From Rhizophagus irregularis (Eukaryota; Glomeromycota; Glomeromycetes; Glomerales; Glomeraceae), in the NCBI RefSeq assembly GCF_026210795.1, contig NC_089440.1, positions 2,790,001 to 2,854,000 on the forward strand: 64,000 nt of DNA, written 5' to 3'. The notes under the pieces were generated by a model that made no database searches, had not been told where the DNA came from, and saw only the letters and a program-made list of their open reading frames with translations. Positions 22,600-35,653 of the stretch are shown one piece after another; position 1 is the stretch's first letter, and each line of letters starts with the position of its first letter. A program made the position numbers and the translations under genes.

Positions 22600-25500
22600 C
22601 TTTATCATAATAATTAATTAAATAATTTCTATCTTAAATGTTAAATCAGATTTCTTATCTTTAAAATCTTTATTTATTTGTATAAAAAATGCACGAGATT
22701 AATTAGTTTTAACGTATCAAATGGTTTAAAAGAAATGAGATCATTTTTTTCTTTCACATTCTTATTCTATTAAGGTCAAATACATGTATTCCAGAGTTTT
22801 GCATAAGTGTTAGGGTTTTTCTCTATATTAAACAATTGTTTTAATTAGAATAATAATTTATAAATAAAATTATAAAAGTTTTATTTACAAAAGTGTACCA
22901 ATTTGCAAGTAATCATTAGCAACTTTTATTAAAGATTCTTTTGATTCTATTAAATATTGACTAAAAACTGGTTCATTTGATTCATATTCAATTCACATTT
23001 TTCAACTTTCTTAGTGTAAATTTATATTGAGATGTTATATTTTATTTATACATCATATAGGCTGATTTATGGAATTAAGTTTTTATATTCAAAAAACTAA
23101 CTTTATTAAGCAAATGCAAATACAAGTTACATGTAAATGATAGATTCACACCAGCTGACATAAATAAAATTGATTTAATTATATTATTTTTTGATTTTTT
23201 TTAATAATATCATTAAAATTAAAAAATTTAAATATAATTGTCATGACAAAATATTGAATAACTTAACATGTATGTGTGCTAGATGAATGAATTTATATTC
23301 ATTAGAAAGAGGTAATCAAGTACTATTCATAAACCAAATATCGCATAAATTGAATCACAAGTTGCTAAATAATTACGTTCAATATATTTATTTTTAACTT
23401 TTGACTTTGATCATTAATATCTTCACATCTAGTAATTTGATCTGAATGATTTTTTTTCGTTCAGGTAGAGTAGGTTCTGGGCTTTCATATAAATATGAAT
23501 ATATGTGTTTAACATGCATGTATGCCGAGATATTAACAATTTTGTTAATTGAATAAAACTCCAATACAAAAATTTTTAAAATTATAATTTTTACCAAAAG
23601 ATGATTTTTACAGGTATTATTGAGCTCTTTTTACTTTACTTAACAAGATTTTATTTGCTATTTCTGTTTTAAATTGAATAAATTAATAAAATCAATTTTA
23701 AAAAGTAATTAACAAGTAGAATAAAATCGTATAGTAAAAAATAAAAAAAACATCTCAAAAACTCTAAATCATAATTCACATTTTATTTTGTATATATTTT
23801 TACTAAAAAAAAGAAGAAATTAAGGTTAAAAATAAATGAAAAAAGATTTTTCTTATTAATATAAATTATTAATATTTGTTTTCTTACTTACTGATTAAAA
23901 AAAACCTGCTATATATGCCTATAAACTTTTCTAAGTTACCTAACAAAAATCTGATTGAAAAGTGATTGAAAAGAAAGTAGTTGCCATTGTTATTTTTGAA
24001 TAAACGTTAAAAATTTTTTTTTTATTTTTTGATAGATTTAGATCATCTGATTATATAACACATATAATTTAAGCTTGTGACATATAATAATTCTTGTTAA
24101 AATGTGCAAATTTTTATGAAAATCTTAATTTTGGCTAATTTCACAAATTGGCGGATATGTATCATCATTATTTCATTTTTATTTAATAAAATTATTTATA
24201 CAATTTTTTTGATATTGTATAAAGAAAAAATTGATATGAAAAAAGTTAGAATAAAATAAATAGTGTGAAGAAAAAAATCAGACAAAAAAATTGATAATTT
24301 ACCTTTCTGGCTGATAAAAAAATACAACAAAGATTTCCCATAAATAAAATAAATTATATATTTGAAGATTAGAAGAATAAAACCATAAGATAAGATTTTA
24401 AAAGATAAAAAATAACAAAATATTCTAAATAATATTTGAAGATAATAATGTATCTTGCGAAATTATTCTTAATTTTCTATACCATTTTTCCTAATAAAGA
24501 GATTTCATCTTTGTTTTATCAATTATCCAAATATACCAAAAAGCTACTAATAAAGATAAACTAATTGTTTTTTCAAGTAAAAGGACTGAAAAATCCAAAA
24601 AAAAACAAAATTAAAAATAAAATTAAAAAAAAATCAAAAAAAAAAGATTTCTTTAAAGCAAAATAAACTAAAAAAAATAATAAAACTAGCAAAGAAAAGA
24701 AAAAGTAAAAGTAGGAATAAAGAAACTTACTTCTTTTTATTAAAAGATTTAAAGAATTTGAATAAAAAAAGATAAAAAAAAATATGTAAAATATTCTGAT
24801 ACACAGATTCTCATTTATTTATTTGTATCATAATTTTAAAGTACTATATTAGATAACCAAATATTTGTGCATATATAATATTATTTATTTAGTGTAAATT
24901 AAATTAAATTTGAAAAAAACTCACATTTTATGAAAATTTCTGCAAAAAATAATAAAATGTCAAATATGGTGAATTGTTGGTCTGATAATAGGAAACTATT
25001 TTTACAGAATGTTACCTTTCAGCTTGAACAATTTGTTGAGAGTGATTTTCTAAAAACACTATTTGATAAGAATCTACAACAACCTGTGAATAAAGTATAG
25101 CTTCTAGTAGATATATTTGGCAAGTCTGCCAACCCGAATAACTTTGTTTTTCACAAATATACAGCCTACTATCCTTTCACTTAAATTTTGCTGCTTATAC
25201 CTATATTCTATATGGTGATATGTGTGACTCAGAATCAGAATGTAAAAATGGTAATATAAACTCTGATATAAAATAATTATTTTTATTGTTTGAAAATATC
25301 TATTATAATACCATCTTTTATATGATATTTTTATTATACTTTTATAAACATTTATAACTACTAAGGCTATATAAATTTTTATTTTACTTTATATTTTATT
25401 AAAATATACTTACTTTTTAATAATATATGTTAAAAATTCCATATACAGTATATGAGAAATGGGTTCACAGCTCTTTTACATTTAATAATTTAAGTTTCGT

Positions 25501-25900
25501 AAATGTAAATTTTTGTTCAACTTATTATTTAGTCAAGTGATCATCAAACAGATGATTTTTTGGTATTACAAAACAATTTTGAGTAACAAAAATTGTGAAA
25601 ATTAATTAATAACTCTTTTTAATGCAAAGTAAACAAATCAGTCCATATATTATACTGTTTTTAGCGATTTTAGCTGATTTAGCAATACTATACTCTAATA
25701 AATATCAGATTTATTTTTGTTCGATTAGAATTTATATAAGATCATCTCTCAGGCTAAGCTAATTTTATATATACACAGCGATGCATAAATTATGCAAATG
25801 AAACATTTCACAACTTACTAAGTGACCATACATATAAATTTATATAGTTATCATTTCACAAAAAAAAAAAAGTATGTTATGTTAGCTAAATATAGTTGAG
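22600..25900. other. Very AT-rich region, no supported gene
   Basis: Apart from the fragment near 22900-23000, only A/T runs and short chance frames are seen. The direct copy of a roughly 75-bp sequence at 25660-25735 recurs at 35245-35322, just beyond the right end of the CACTA element. Confidence 0.5.
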
Positions 25901-26227
25901 AAGAATAATATTAATGTTCAGTCAAATCCATCTTCTTGTATTTTTCGCACAGAAGTTCAGTATCCATCAATAACAATGAAGCTAGGTACATTTCTGTCTG
26001 ATACGTCTAATCCTTCTTGAAATATTTTCTAACCATAAAGTATAACTGTATAGTTTATTTTCAGCATAGATGACAAATTTATCTTTAATATAATTATTAT
26101 CAATTATGATAGTGTATGGTTCTCTGCGCCTATATTTACCAAATTGATTCATTTGCAAATCATATTATGAAATGCCACCCATTTGTCCAAAAGGATCAGC
26201 TGTTTTATTTCCATATATTCTTTAAAA

Positions 26228-26480
26228 TTTAGTTTGCAAAACTTATTTCCAGTATAAGCTGTGGCTCAATATTAATATATACCCAATATTCTCCATTAAA
26301 GCTAATATTTCTGAATCTTTCAGTTATGAACTTACCCTCCAATCCATTATAAACAGATCTTTCACCAATTGACAAGTGTTCTATTTTAAGATATACAACT
26401 TTATTGCACGAGTAGCAGATAGCTATTCTACATTTCAGGAATAATTTTTGTCCATCAACGGACAGAGCTTTATGAGTGCA
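26228..26480 (-). pseudogene. Stop-free fragment of unknown protein
   Basis: About 80 codons stay open without an ATG, reading KALSVDGQKLFLKCRIAIC, then KIEHLSIGERSVYNGLEGKF and FNGEYWVYINIEPQLILE. Amino-acid use looks like real coding sequence. Reading on in both directions, stops appear quickly. Function unknown. It ends about 130 bp before the CACTA element, whose insertion at 26609 may have disrupted it. Confidence 0.4.
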
Positions 26481-27346
26481 GAAGTAATCTTTCTCACTAT
26501 ATATATAGTATTTTTTATTTCAAAAATACATTAGGTGATTACAAATCCTATTTCTCTATTCAGACGGTGTTTCACCATCAATCATGAAGCGCAAACCAAT
26601 ATATTCGACACAGGTCAAAAAGTGAAAAATCAGGCATCAATCAGTCACTAATCAGTTACTAATCAGGTAGCTGATTGGTGACTGATTGGTGACTGATTGG
26701 CATTTTTGCCAAATATCGTCACCAATCAGGCAGTTTGCTAACTTTTGATCCAGTAATCAGAAAAGAATGACATATAGCTCATTGGAATCATCTCAACAAG
26801 ATGAATCTAATGGTAGTAAAATCGCATTTCTAGGATTAATAGTTACAGCAGATTGCAAAATTGTAAGACCACCCTATGATTTTTTAATTTGAAAATTTGA
26901 TATTTTAAATTTTTCAAAAACCAGTAAAAAATCAAGTTAAAAACCTGTTTATTCAACTCCTTAAATAAAAATAGAAAAATATCATATGATTCAATATAAA
27001 TAAATTACTTTAAAATCTATATTAATTATTTTAAGGAGTTAAAGTTATTACTAACACAGGTAAAACGCTGACTAATCGGGTACCTACCCGATTGGTAACT
27101 TTTTTTTGATCGGTCACCTGATTTATTCAATAATTAGAAATTGGTATACACTTCAATTGGGTATCAATCAGATTAATACCTGATTGATAACTATCTTTTA
27201 GTTTAAATTTACCGATTGATAACTATCGTTTAGTTTAAATTTACCAATTGCTCTTTTTAAAACAAATAGTGACCGATTGTTAGTAATTTATAAATTTAAA
27301 ACAAATTGTAATCCGATTGTTAGTAAATTATAAATTTATTTTTATT

Positions 27347-30300
27347 TTAAACGTAAATGAACTCTATTTTATTACAAATGAAATTGTCTATTAATTGGTA
27401 TGACTGCCATATAAGTAGTTGGATTTCGTGTGCCAACTGTAAATTTGCTAGGTAAGAATCGACTATAAATCGGCATGATGGCATCTCTAGATAATTCGTG
27501 GAAATCATATTTCCACAATTCAACGTTGCAACTTTTATCATCCCAATTGCCGATTCTGCAATGAAACCTTGTTTTCTCATTTGGTACCCATAAATACCAG
27601 TTGACAAAAGCGAGCTGATGCATCTTAGGACCGATTGGCAGCTGTACTGTATGCTCGAAATAATACTGAACATGACCAAAGTAAATGTCTATGGACTCAT
27701 CGTCCTGTATAAATTTGGCCAGAATATATGAACTTCTTTAATATCGGGGTGTACTTTTTGACCCAAAAATTTTGGCAGCAATCTGAATACGACCAAACTG
27801 GATTACGATTGGCAATACAACGATTGATTGATTGGAATCTCCTGACGCTAAATCACTCGAAGCTAAATCAGCAATTGATGTAAAATTCCAATCATATATA
27901 TCATTATAATATTTCACCAATAGTTCATATGTGGTATTTAGTAACAATACTTGATTTCTTGGAGTAAGCATCTCTCCTGGAAATTCTTCGCTACCAGTAG
28001 TAATCGTGTTATTGATATTTTAATGAAAATTTTGCATAAAATGGTAAAGTTCATTAAAATCAAACCCATCATAAGCTGCTAAACTTCCAGTTGTTAATCA
28101 AGATTGAACCAAAGGTAATGCATTCATCAATTTTGCATTATCTGATTGGGCAGATATTAAGCTGTCTAACTGCGAATTTTACACGATGATTCACAACAAT
28201 TCTAATTCAATAGTACATTTACTATTAGGAAGGGAATTTATTTAAACAATAAGTTTATCTGTTACCAATTTGCCAATTAGAAATTTTGATTTTTAACAAT
28301 CAACGTGTTTTACCTAATACGCCATTCATTCATTCAAATGAATAACACCAGAACGAATAAGGCGGTCCATAATCTTGGCAACATTCAATGATGTGGAGAG
28401 ATAAATAGATATTTGGAGTTATTTTCTCCTGTCCGTAATTTTTCTCAATTAAACGAGCTACTTGGTCAGTTGGTAATGATCTTCGAGCAGTGCGCTTTTG
28501 TTAACAATTTGACAAACAAGCAAAGTACAGGCTTTTACAAAATTTGCTAAAATTTTTTGATCAGCCTCGTCCAAAAGATCCCACATAATCGGTGTTGCAT
28601 AAATCATAATAAACGATTTCCATTGATCAGCTGTATATCCAGAAAATCCTTCTCCGGTTGCTATTTTAGAAGGTATCTTTCCTAAATCAACCGGAACTTG
28701 GATCTTTTTTGCTCTTTTTTCCATCAATTTAAGATGGGTTTTTGTTATTTTTCTGCCATCTATCCACAACCTTTTTACGATCTAATGCGCGATTCACAAA
28801 AATAAATTATGCATTGGATCAACCACAAGAAATCTGATCAGGTTGAAATACGGCAATCTTAACAACTCTGACCAACGTACGTGAGTTTTGGAAACATATT
28901 TTTTTCTTTCATACTTAGATTTACATAACCGTCAACGTTCAGCATTGCGTTGATGTTCATTTAGATCTTTTTGCATGAACCACTCGGTCATGTCATCAAA
29001 CCATCCGTAATTAAGCTTTCTTCCGCTAATGTTAGCTATTTTATAGCATCGATGGCAGCCAACTAATGCTGAAATATGATCGCATAATTTTCTAGCAGCC
29101 GGTATGTCATTGCTGCAGCAAATTACTGCCATCCAGATTCTTTTACCAGTTGGATGCAAATCGGTGGAAGGTAAATCAACACCATCCCAGAATTCTAACA
29201 ATTCGTCAACAATTGGACTAAGATAATGATTTATCTTGTGTAATTTTATCTCTTCCGGTCCTAGTAGAAGTCCAAGATATAGCATATTTTCTCATTTAAA
29301 TCTAATATCACGGGGAAGATTACATATGACTCCATAGATAATACCGGAGTTGTAAGCTGACGAATTAAATGGTTGGAACCAGTCTAAATTAATCATGATC
29401 CCAAGATTAGAATCGGCTGTCTCATTTGTAAAAAATCGAGTATCCGGGTTGTCTAGGGAAGACGGAAATGTTTTCCATACTTCTCCATCATAAATATTAG
29501 TATATAAATTTGCTATATTAACTCGATTTGTCTATTTTTGAAGTGACTCTACAAAACCTGGGCGCTGATATATTGATATTATTTAGGTTTTTAGAGAAGG
29601 TATCAGAAATAACATTTTAGGTTTTCTGGCAAATCCCTTAACTATCGGGACCTTATTTGTTAATTTTACTCTGCAAACTTGTCTTTTGCTGTGCTTTAAA
29701 TAATTCAGAAACTCCACATGGGTACATCTGAACTCTACATTTTGATTTTGTATTAAAATTTCTGAAACTTTATACAAAGTATTACAATCTAGACATACTG
29801 CGTATGTCTTTTCTTACTTAACAATCTTTTAAAGTTTTTTCGCCAAATAAGATGATGTAGGGAATTTTTCAAATCGTCATTTATCAACATCTGATAAAAC
29901 TATCTTAAATAATTTAATAAGTTTATTGATGGCAACATCAGGAAGACAAAATCTCACCTGATATTTGAATATCCACAAAAGTATCCCCGAATCGTTAAAG
30001 TCAATGTTTGTGTTAAGATTTCTAAGATCTGATTCATAATCATAGTCATCAAAATTGGGAGCTGTAAATTGTTCGATCAGAACTTCATCTTCACTTAAAT
30101 CACGGTCATCATCTCCAAATACCTCAGAAGTTTCATCATCATCTTCTGTTAAGGATTCATTAGCGTCACTTTCTGTTAAAGACCTGTCGGTCAAAGATCT
30201 ATCATTATCGTCATCATCAGAAATCATATCGTCAATTTTATTGGTACGCTTTCATCTTTCTGGTTTCTCTGGCATTGGTTCATTATCGCTTAGAGGTGAT

Positions 30301-30707
30301 TCATCATCATCATCTAATAAATATTCTACCGCTCTAATTCTTCTTTTTCCTCTTTCATTGGGAGATTCATTACCATCATCACCATCATCATCATCATCGC
30401 CATCATCATCATCTGATGTATTCTCTACCACTCTAATTCTTTTTTTTCCTTTTTCATCTGAAGGTGATTCTACACTATACAGTTCGTTCCTGGTACCTTT
30501 TAGTTGAGAAGAACTCTAAGATCCAGAAGCAATTGTTTGAAGTCAGTTAACTTCTTCTTGATGTCTTCTGAATGTTCTGGGATCCACTAACTTACCACCA
30601 CCACAATGCAACAAACAATTGCATTCGACAAATTTTCTAGTTTTAGGTGCACTATCAGTAACTTTCGTACGATCTTTATTAATGCGATTTTTTTTTGATT
30701 TTGTCAT
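27347..30707 (-). pseudogene. Tnp2-family transposase of the CACTA element
   Basis: It starts at the ATG 30705-30707 (MTKSKKNRINKDRTKVTD), followed by VECNCLLHCGGGKLVDP, a Cys/His motif, and then long acidic repeats (Asp/Ser/Glu, 30400-29990). The Tnp2 core follows: DSGILLWIFKYQVRFCLPD; then FRCTHVEFLNYLKHSKRQ; LGLLLGPEEIKLHKINHYL; LVGCHRCYKI. Then comes a DUF4218-like region (LGKIPSKIATGEGFSGYTAD, FVKACTLLVCQIV, and SFWCYSFERMNG near 28330). A C-terminal region ends in FLPSKFTVGTRNPTTY. Stops and frame changes occur at several sites (for example near 28790, 29290 and 30240). Some may be unrecognised introns, but not all. It would excise and reinsert the element by binding the terminal repeats. 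Confidence 0.8.
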
Positions 30708-30982
30708 CTTCAATCCGTCAATTTGTAATCAAAATTTCCTCAAAATACATCAATCAGTTAGCTTATTTACAATTAATTCTTTAAAATATATCAATCAGTT
30801 GGTTTGCAAGAAAATTTGATCAATTGGCTTTGCGATTAATTATTGTATACATCAGAATTGAATTGTGTGAATATTACCACAATTAGATAAATTAAACTAT
30901 TTATTTTAATCGGTTAATAAAGAGATTGCAAAAATTGATACAATTTATTTCTAAATAATATATCAATTAATTTATTTTTTTA

Positions 30983-31160
30983 TTTTTAAATATATCAATA
31001 GTATATAATTTATTAATCTTGCAAAAATTTAATACAATTTATTTTTAAATATATCAATAGTATATAATTTATTAATCTTGCGAAAATTTGATACAATTTA
31101 TTTTTTAAATATATCAATAGTATATAATTTATCCTAAGAAAATTTGATACAATTTATTTT
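30983..31160. repeat. Three ~60-bp tandem repeats in the divergent promoter
   Basis: The unit TTTTTAAATATATCAATAG, followed by TATATAATTTATTAATCTTG, recurs at 30983, 31042 and 31102. It lies between the two divergent CACTA genes (30708-31410), where shared regulatory or transposase-binding sequence would be expected. Confidence 0.75.
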
Positions 31161-31410
31161 TAATTTATTTTTATATTATACTATTTATTAATCGGTGAAA
31201 ATTGACGAAATTGATTTATTTAAGTTTAATCATAAATATCAATAGTTCGTAAAAGTTTATTTTAAACTATTAAATAAATATATATATATAGTAAGTCTAA
31301 TTTTTAAACAGACTTTTTTTTTTTCTCTTTTGCTCATTACCGATTTTTATAAAAAAATCCTATATTATTCTATACATAAAAATTTACCGAAATTGTAAAT
31401 ACATTCAAAT

Positions 31411-33699
31411 ATGACTAATAAAAATAAAAAAGTCAAAAAGTCAAAAAAATCTAAAAAACGTCACCATTCAGATAGTGATTCAGATAGAAAATCTGATAAG
31501 CAAAGTAGTACCAAACAAGGGTAATTTAATTTGGTTGATTTTTATCAAATTCTTTAATTTCTCAATATATTACTTATTCTTCACAATCAATATCTAATGA
31601 AAGTGATCCTGAGTTAAGATGTACAAAAAGACGACGATCAGAACTTACAAAAAAACAAAAGCCCACTTTAATTGACATTGTTCAGGACAAGGGAAACAGT
31701 GGTATATTTTGAAAATTTACATTAATCATGCGCGATTGAATTCAATATATCACGAATCTAAAGGATGTGAAATAATGAAAGGCAAAAAGCCTATTTTTAT
31801 TGATTTAGTTGACGAAGACGACGAAGGAAATGATGATATGATTCAACAAAATGAGAGAAATAATGATCAATTGACTCAATAGAATGAGAGAAATAATGAT
31901 TCCAATGAATCCGGTATGTAGTTATATGAAAAACTATCACAAATCGATTTAGTTTTAACCTGATTTCCTTTTGTAGCTTTACAGATGCAGGTTGAGGAGT
32001 TGACTCGCCTGCTTAAGACTGTTACAAAAGGAAAGCAGAAGGTAACTGATCCAAAAGAAAATATTATTGACTGGTCCAACGTGGATCTGGAAACTCAAGG
32101 TCCAAAGAGCTGAAAGAACCAGTACATGACCAGGTCATTGAATAAGCCTAAATATGTGCAAAAATACGGTATACTGGGATCATCAAAAAGCGTGCAAAGC
32201 AGACTATCTCCATCCCCATCCCATCCTCTTCCTCTTCATCTTCATCAACTTCATCCTCACCATCCTCAAAATCGGCACCATCCTCAAATTCAGCGCTATT
32301 CTCAAATTTATTATCGTTTCTTCATTATGAAGAAATGAATAGGGATCAAAGGAATACTTTAAGAGTACCGTATTTTATTTTAATTCATTTTAATTATCTG
32401 AATTGCTGCTAATCAATTATGAACCATATTTTATTTTAATTCGTTTTAATTATTCAAATTGTTGCTAATCAATTATGATAATCTCACGATTAGGGTGAAA
32501 TAGTCAGAATAATGGACCGACTTTCAGATGATAAAAGTCTAAATATAAAAAAAACCTTTGAAAGTCAACGAAAAAAAGTGAATAATATCATTCCGGTTGT
32601 TCAAAAATCAATTAATAAGAAATTCTTCCTGGTGACTGATGGCGTCATTAAACATGTCATTCATGAATGTCATCGGCATCAATGGGAGGAACTTCTTAAT
32701 GCAAGACGTGGTGCAAATTGGGTAGAAAATGATAAAAAAGGCGGCACGCAAATTCTTGATAAAGTGATGTAAATATTAAATTATTTTGTTTGATATTACC
32801 TTTTCTTATTAATAAATATTTCCTATTATTTATTTAGAAACGTGAAAAAAGATCAAAAATTATTGACAAACTAATCACGTTAAAGGATCGATTGGTAAAT
32901 AAATTCTATGACGACGAGCTCTGACCTGTTCAGACCAAAAATCGATATCACAGTCCAGAAAAATCGGAGACCGATGAAGACAACCTAACAAATGTAAGAT
33001 CATCATTCAGGATCTCAAATGGAGATCATCTTCCATAAGTATTCAAGTAATTTTTACCAATCGGTGTATCTTAATTTAATACTATTTTTATTTGTATAGC
33101 TACGTACATTTCTTCAAAATTATGTTGATAGTGCAGCTTCATCAAAGTCTTGACGTGTAAGAAATCGGAAGTATAGTAATTACGCAACTAACAAAATCGA
33201 TGCACCAATTAACGCCCTACGATGGACTAAAGATGGCTACAATGGATCCCTAAAACAGCTTATCGAGAAATATAGTGAAAATAAATGCTCTCCTCTAAGG
33301 TTGCTTGTCTAAACCTCTTCAAAATCCTACGATTAGTTTCGTCAAAATTTTACTATAGATTTATTATAGTTTCGGCAGAGTTTCAGCAGTTTTAGCATTT
33401 ATAATAAGTTTTGGCAATTTCGCCTTTCTCCAAAGTTTTGCCAGTTTTTTAATATAACTTTAATATAGTTTCAGCAGAATTTCGCTTTTCGGCAAAACGC
33501 CATCTTGCCTAAACTCCTAGGTTTCGGCAAGCAACCTTACTCTCCTCTGGAAGAAGCTGACGAAAACCAGGATCCACCGGAAGAAGATGATCAGGCTGAA
33601 GAAGATGAAAATCAAGAAGTTGTTGACGAAAATCAAGAAGAAGTTGAAGAAAATCTAGAAGAAGTTGACGAAAATCAGGAAGACAAAGAAGAGGATTAA
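31411..33699 (+). pseudogene. Second gene of the CACTA element, acidic nuclear-type protein
   Basis: It starts MTNKNKKVKKSKKSKKRHHS, a basic stretch like a nuclear localisation signal, followed by SDSDSDRKSD and an intron from about 31520. Later parts include LRCTKRRRSELTKKQKPTL, KPIFIDLVDEDDEGND, LQMQVEELTRLLKTVTKGK (coiled coil), and MDRLSDDKSLNIKKTFESQ to HQWEELLNARRGANW (32512-32772). Next come INALRWTKDGYNGSLKQLIE, and a strongly acidic tail of DENQEE repeats ending at 33697-33699 or slightly beyond. Stops occur (for example near 31880 and 32112), and a 244-bp MITE splits the acidic tail. The position matches the accessory (TnpA-like, DNA-binding) gene of plant CACTA elements. That role is inferred from layout only. 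Confidence 0.55.
33296..33539. mobile_element. MITE inside the second CACTA gene
   Basis: A 244-bp insert has perfect 12-bp ends TAAGGTTGCTTG and the inverse CAAGCAACCTTA. It is flanked by CTCTCCTC on both sides (33288-33295 and 33540-33547). The host frame reads CSPL before and SPLEEAD after, so the empty site is obvious. The interior carries repeated TTTCGGCA/TTTTGGCA phrases. Confidence 0.88.
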
Positions 33700-33801
33700 A
33701 ATAAAAATAAAAGAAGTGTTAGTGTTGTTTCCTCTGAATATGATAGTATCAGCAGCGAATAGTGGAGTAGTCAAATTATATAAATAACAATTTTAGCAAT
33801 A

Positions 33802-33997
33802 CAGTGACACCTCTTTAAATGCACCCCCTTGGGACCATAGTAAAAAAATAGTATAATGTGTACTTAGAGAGGGTGTGCATTTATAGAGAGTAAAATATTA
33901 AGAGCTTTTATAAGTTGGGATTAGGTCTACTGTGCACTTAAAGAGAATTTATATAGTGTGTGCACTTATAGAGGGTGCACTTATAGATGTGTCACTG
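33802..33997. mobile_element. Tc1/mariner-type MITE
   Basis: A 196-bp element has ends CAGTGACACCTCTTTAAATG and the inverse CTTATAGATGTGTCACTG, flanked by TA. GTGCACTTATAGAG motifs recur inside. It has no coding capacity. It lies just past the second CACTA gene. Confidence 0.87.
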
Positions 33998-34355
33998 TAT
34001 CAGTATTTCAATAAAACTGATTTTTTAGTATAGTAAATATTTTAAATATTTTAAATAAAATCGTAAATTTTTGTAAATTTTTAAATAAAAATGTATGGCA
34101 ATCGGAAGATTTCTTATTGTTATAAATTTATCAAAAAGCTATAAATTGGTATACTGATATGTCAAATAGTAAATATTCTATTGGTAATTATTAATACCCG
34201 ATTGTACTCTATTGAATATCCCGATTGGTACCTGAGTATCCTCCTTTTGCACAATCTTTTGGCAGCAATCGGGTTTACTGATTGATGAAAATTTTTTAAA
34301 AAATAGCACAGGTCGAAATGCTAAAAATTGGCAAAAAAAATGGCGCGAAAAGCAG

Positions 34356-34411
34356 TGGCTATTCTTGGCTATTCTTGGCTATTCTTGGCTATTCTTGGCT
34401 GTTTTTGGCTA
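34356..34411. repeat. 10-bp tandem repeat
   Basis: The unit TGGCTATTCT is repeated about five times, the last copies diverging to TGGCTGTTTT. It lies inside the CACTA element. Confidence 0.8.
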
Positions 34412-35653
34412 TTTGCGAATTAACCTATACTATTTGTAAATAGTTTATATAAATTTGCGAATAGTTTATGCAATTCTAGCCATTTTTTTTGCCTATTTTT
34501 GGTCATTTGACGTGTGTAGGGACCAATCGGGTGGAATTTGATCACCTGATTGGTTCCCGATTTAACATCGTTCGACTAGTGTAAAATAGGTATTTAAACT
34601 TGCTTTTTTACTAATTCTTGAAAAATTCAAAATATCAAATTTTCAAATTGAAAATCATAGGGTGGTCTTACAATTTTGCAATCTGCTGTAATAAAAAATT
34701 AAATAAAATATAAATAAGATATTTTTATTTTTATATTTTACTTAATTTCTCATCACGTATTAATCCTAGAAATGCGGGTTTACTATACTTATCAGCGGAA
34801 TTGAATTTTTGAATTATGATAGATGTAATTAAAATGCCATAATTCGCCGTAATTATATGTTTTATTAGTAAACATTTGTACTGACGTAATTGTTTTTGGC
34901 TATGCCGTAATATTTTGACATTGACTTTTTAATTCTACTGAGAAGTATATATAGGTTTTACTACCATTAGATTCATTTTATTGAGATGATTCCAATGAGC
35001 TATATTTCATTCTTTTCTGATTACTGGATCAAAAGTTAGTAAACTGCCTGATTGGTGACGGTATTTGGCAAAAATGCCAATCAGTCACCAATTAGCTAAC
35101 CGATTGGTGACTAATTGATGCCTGATTTTTCACTTTTTGACCTGTGCGACATACTCCTCATAAGTACTCTCAAAACTATCGCCTAGTGGAAATTTAATCA
35201 CACTTGTCATATTAATACACTTGAATATGCACAATAAATAAATTATAGCGATTTTATTGTTTTATAGCTGATTTAGCACTAGTATACTCTAATAAATATA
35301 AGATTCATTTTTATTCGATTGTTTGGGTGAAAAACAGATATTATAACTCTGATGTCATGATTCAGTTAAATTAAACCCGATCACCATGAATGGCTAAACT
35401 ATAAAATTTGTATCACATGAGATCTCCACCAGTTCCATGACACTTCCCTGGCACTTTCATGGCGCTGAGTGGTTTCTCAAATCACGGGTGATCAGCATAT
35501 CATGTGGATTAAAATAAAGGCTAAGCCACCATTATTATTCGATTAATCATTTCATTAAATCAAATCAATCATCCTTCACTATGATCAGAATACATCACTC
35601 GATATTTTCATAAAACCGGCCCAATTTTTATGGAGTTCTCTCACCAATGTAAA

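Larger units (their letters stand above)
26609..35146. mobile_element. Complete CACTA (En/Spm, Tnp2) transposon, 8.5 kb
   Basis: The ends are CACAGGTCAAAAAGTGAAAA and its inverse, with a 3-bp duplication CGA at 26606-26608 and 35147-35149, as CACTA elements make. The terminal inverted repeats run discontinuously for about 350 bp. They include several ATCAGTCACYAATC motifs in both orientations and the dispersed palindrome (26777-26817; 34960-35002). Two genes diverge from the centre: a Tnp2 transposase on the minus strand and a second, acidic protein on the plus strand. Nested insertions lie at 33296-33539 and 33802-33997. Further CAATCGG/ACCGATTG motifs fill 27060-27310 and 34130-34560. Confidence 0.9.

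Noticed and set aside
30055..30507. 150-codon Ser-rich plus-strand frame
   Set aside because: It is the antisense of the acidic Asp/Ser repeat of the Tnp2 gene. Serine codons mirror the GAT/TCA repeats.
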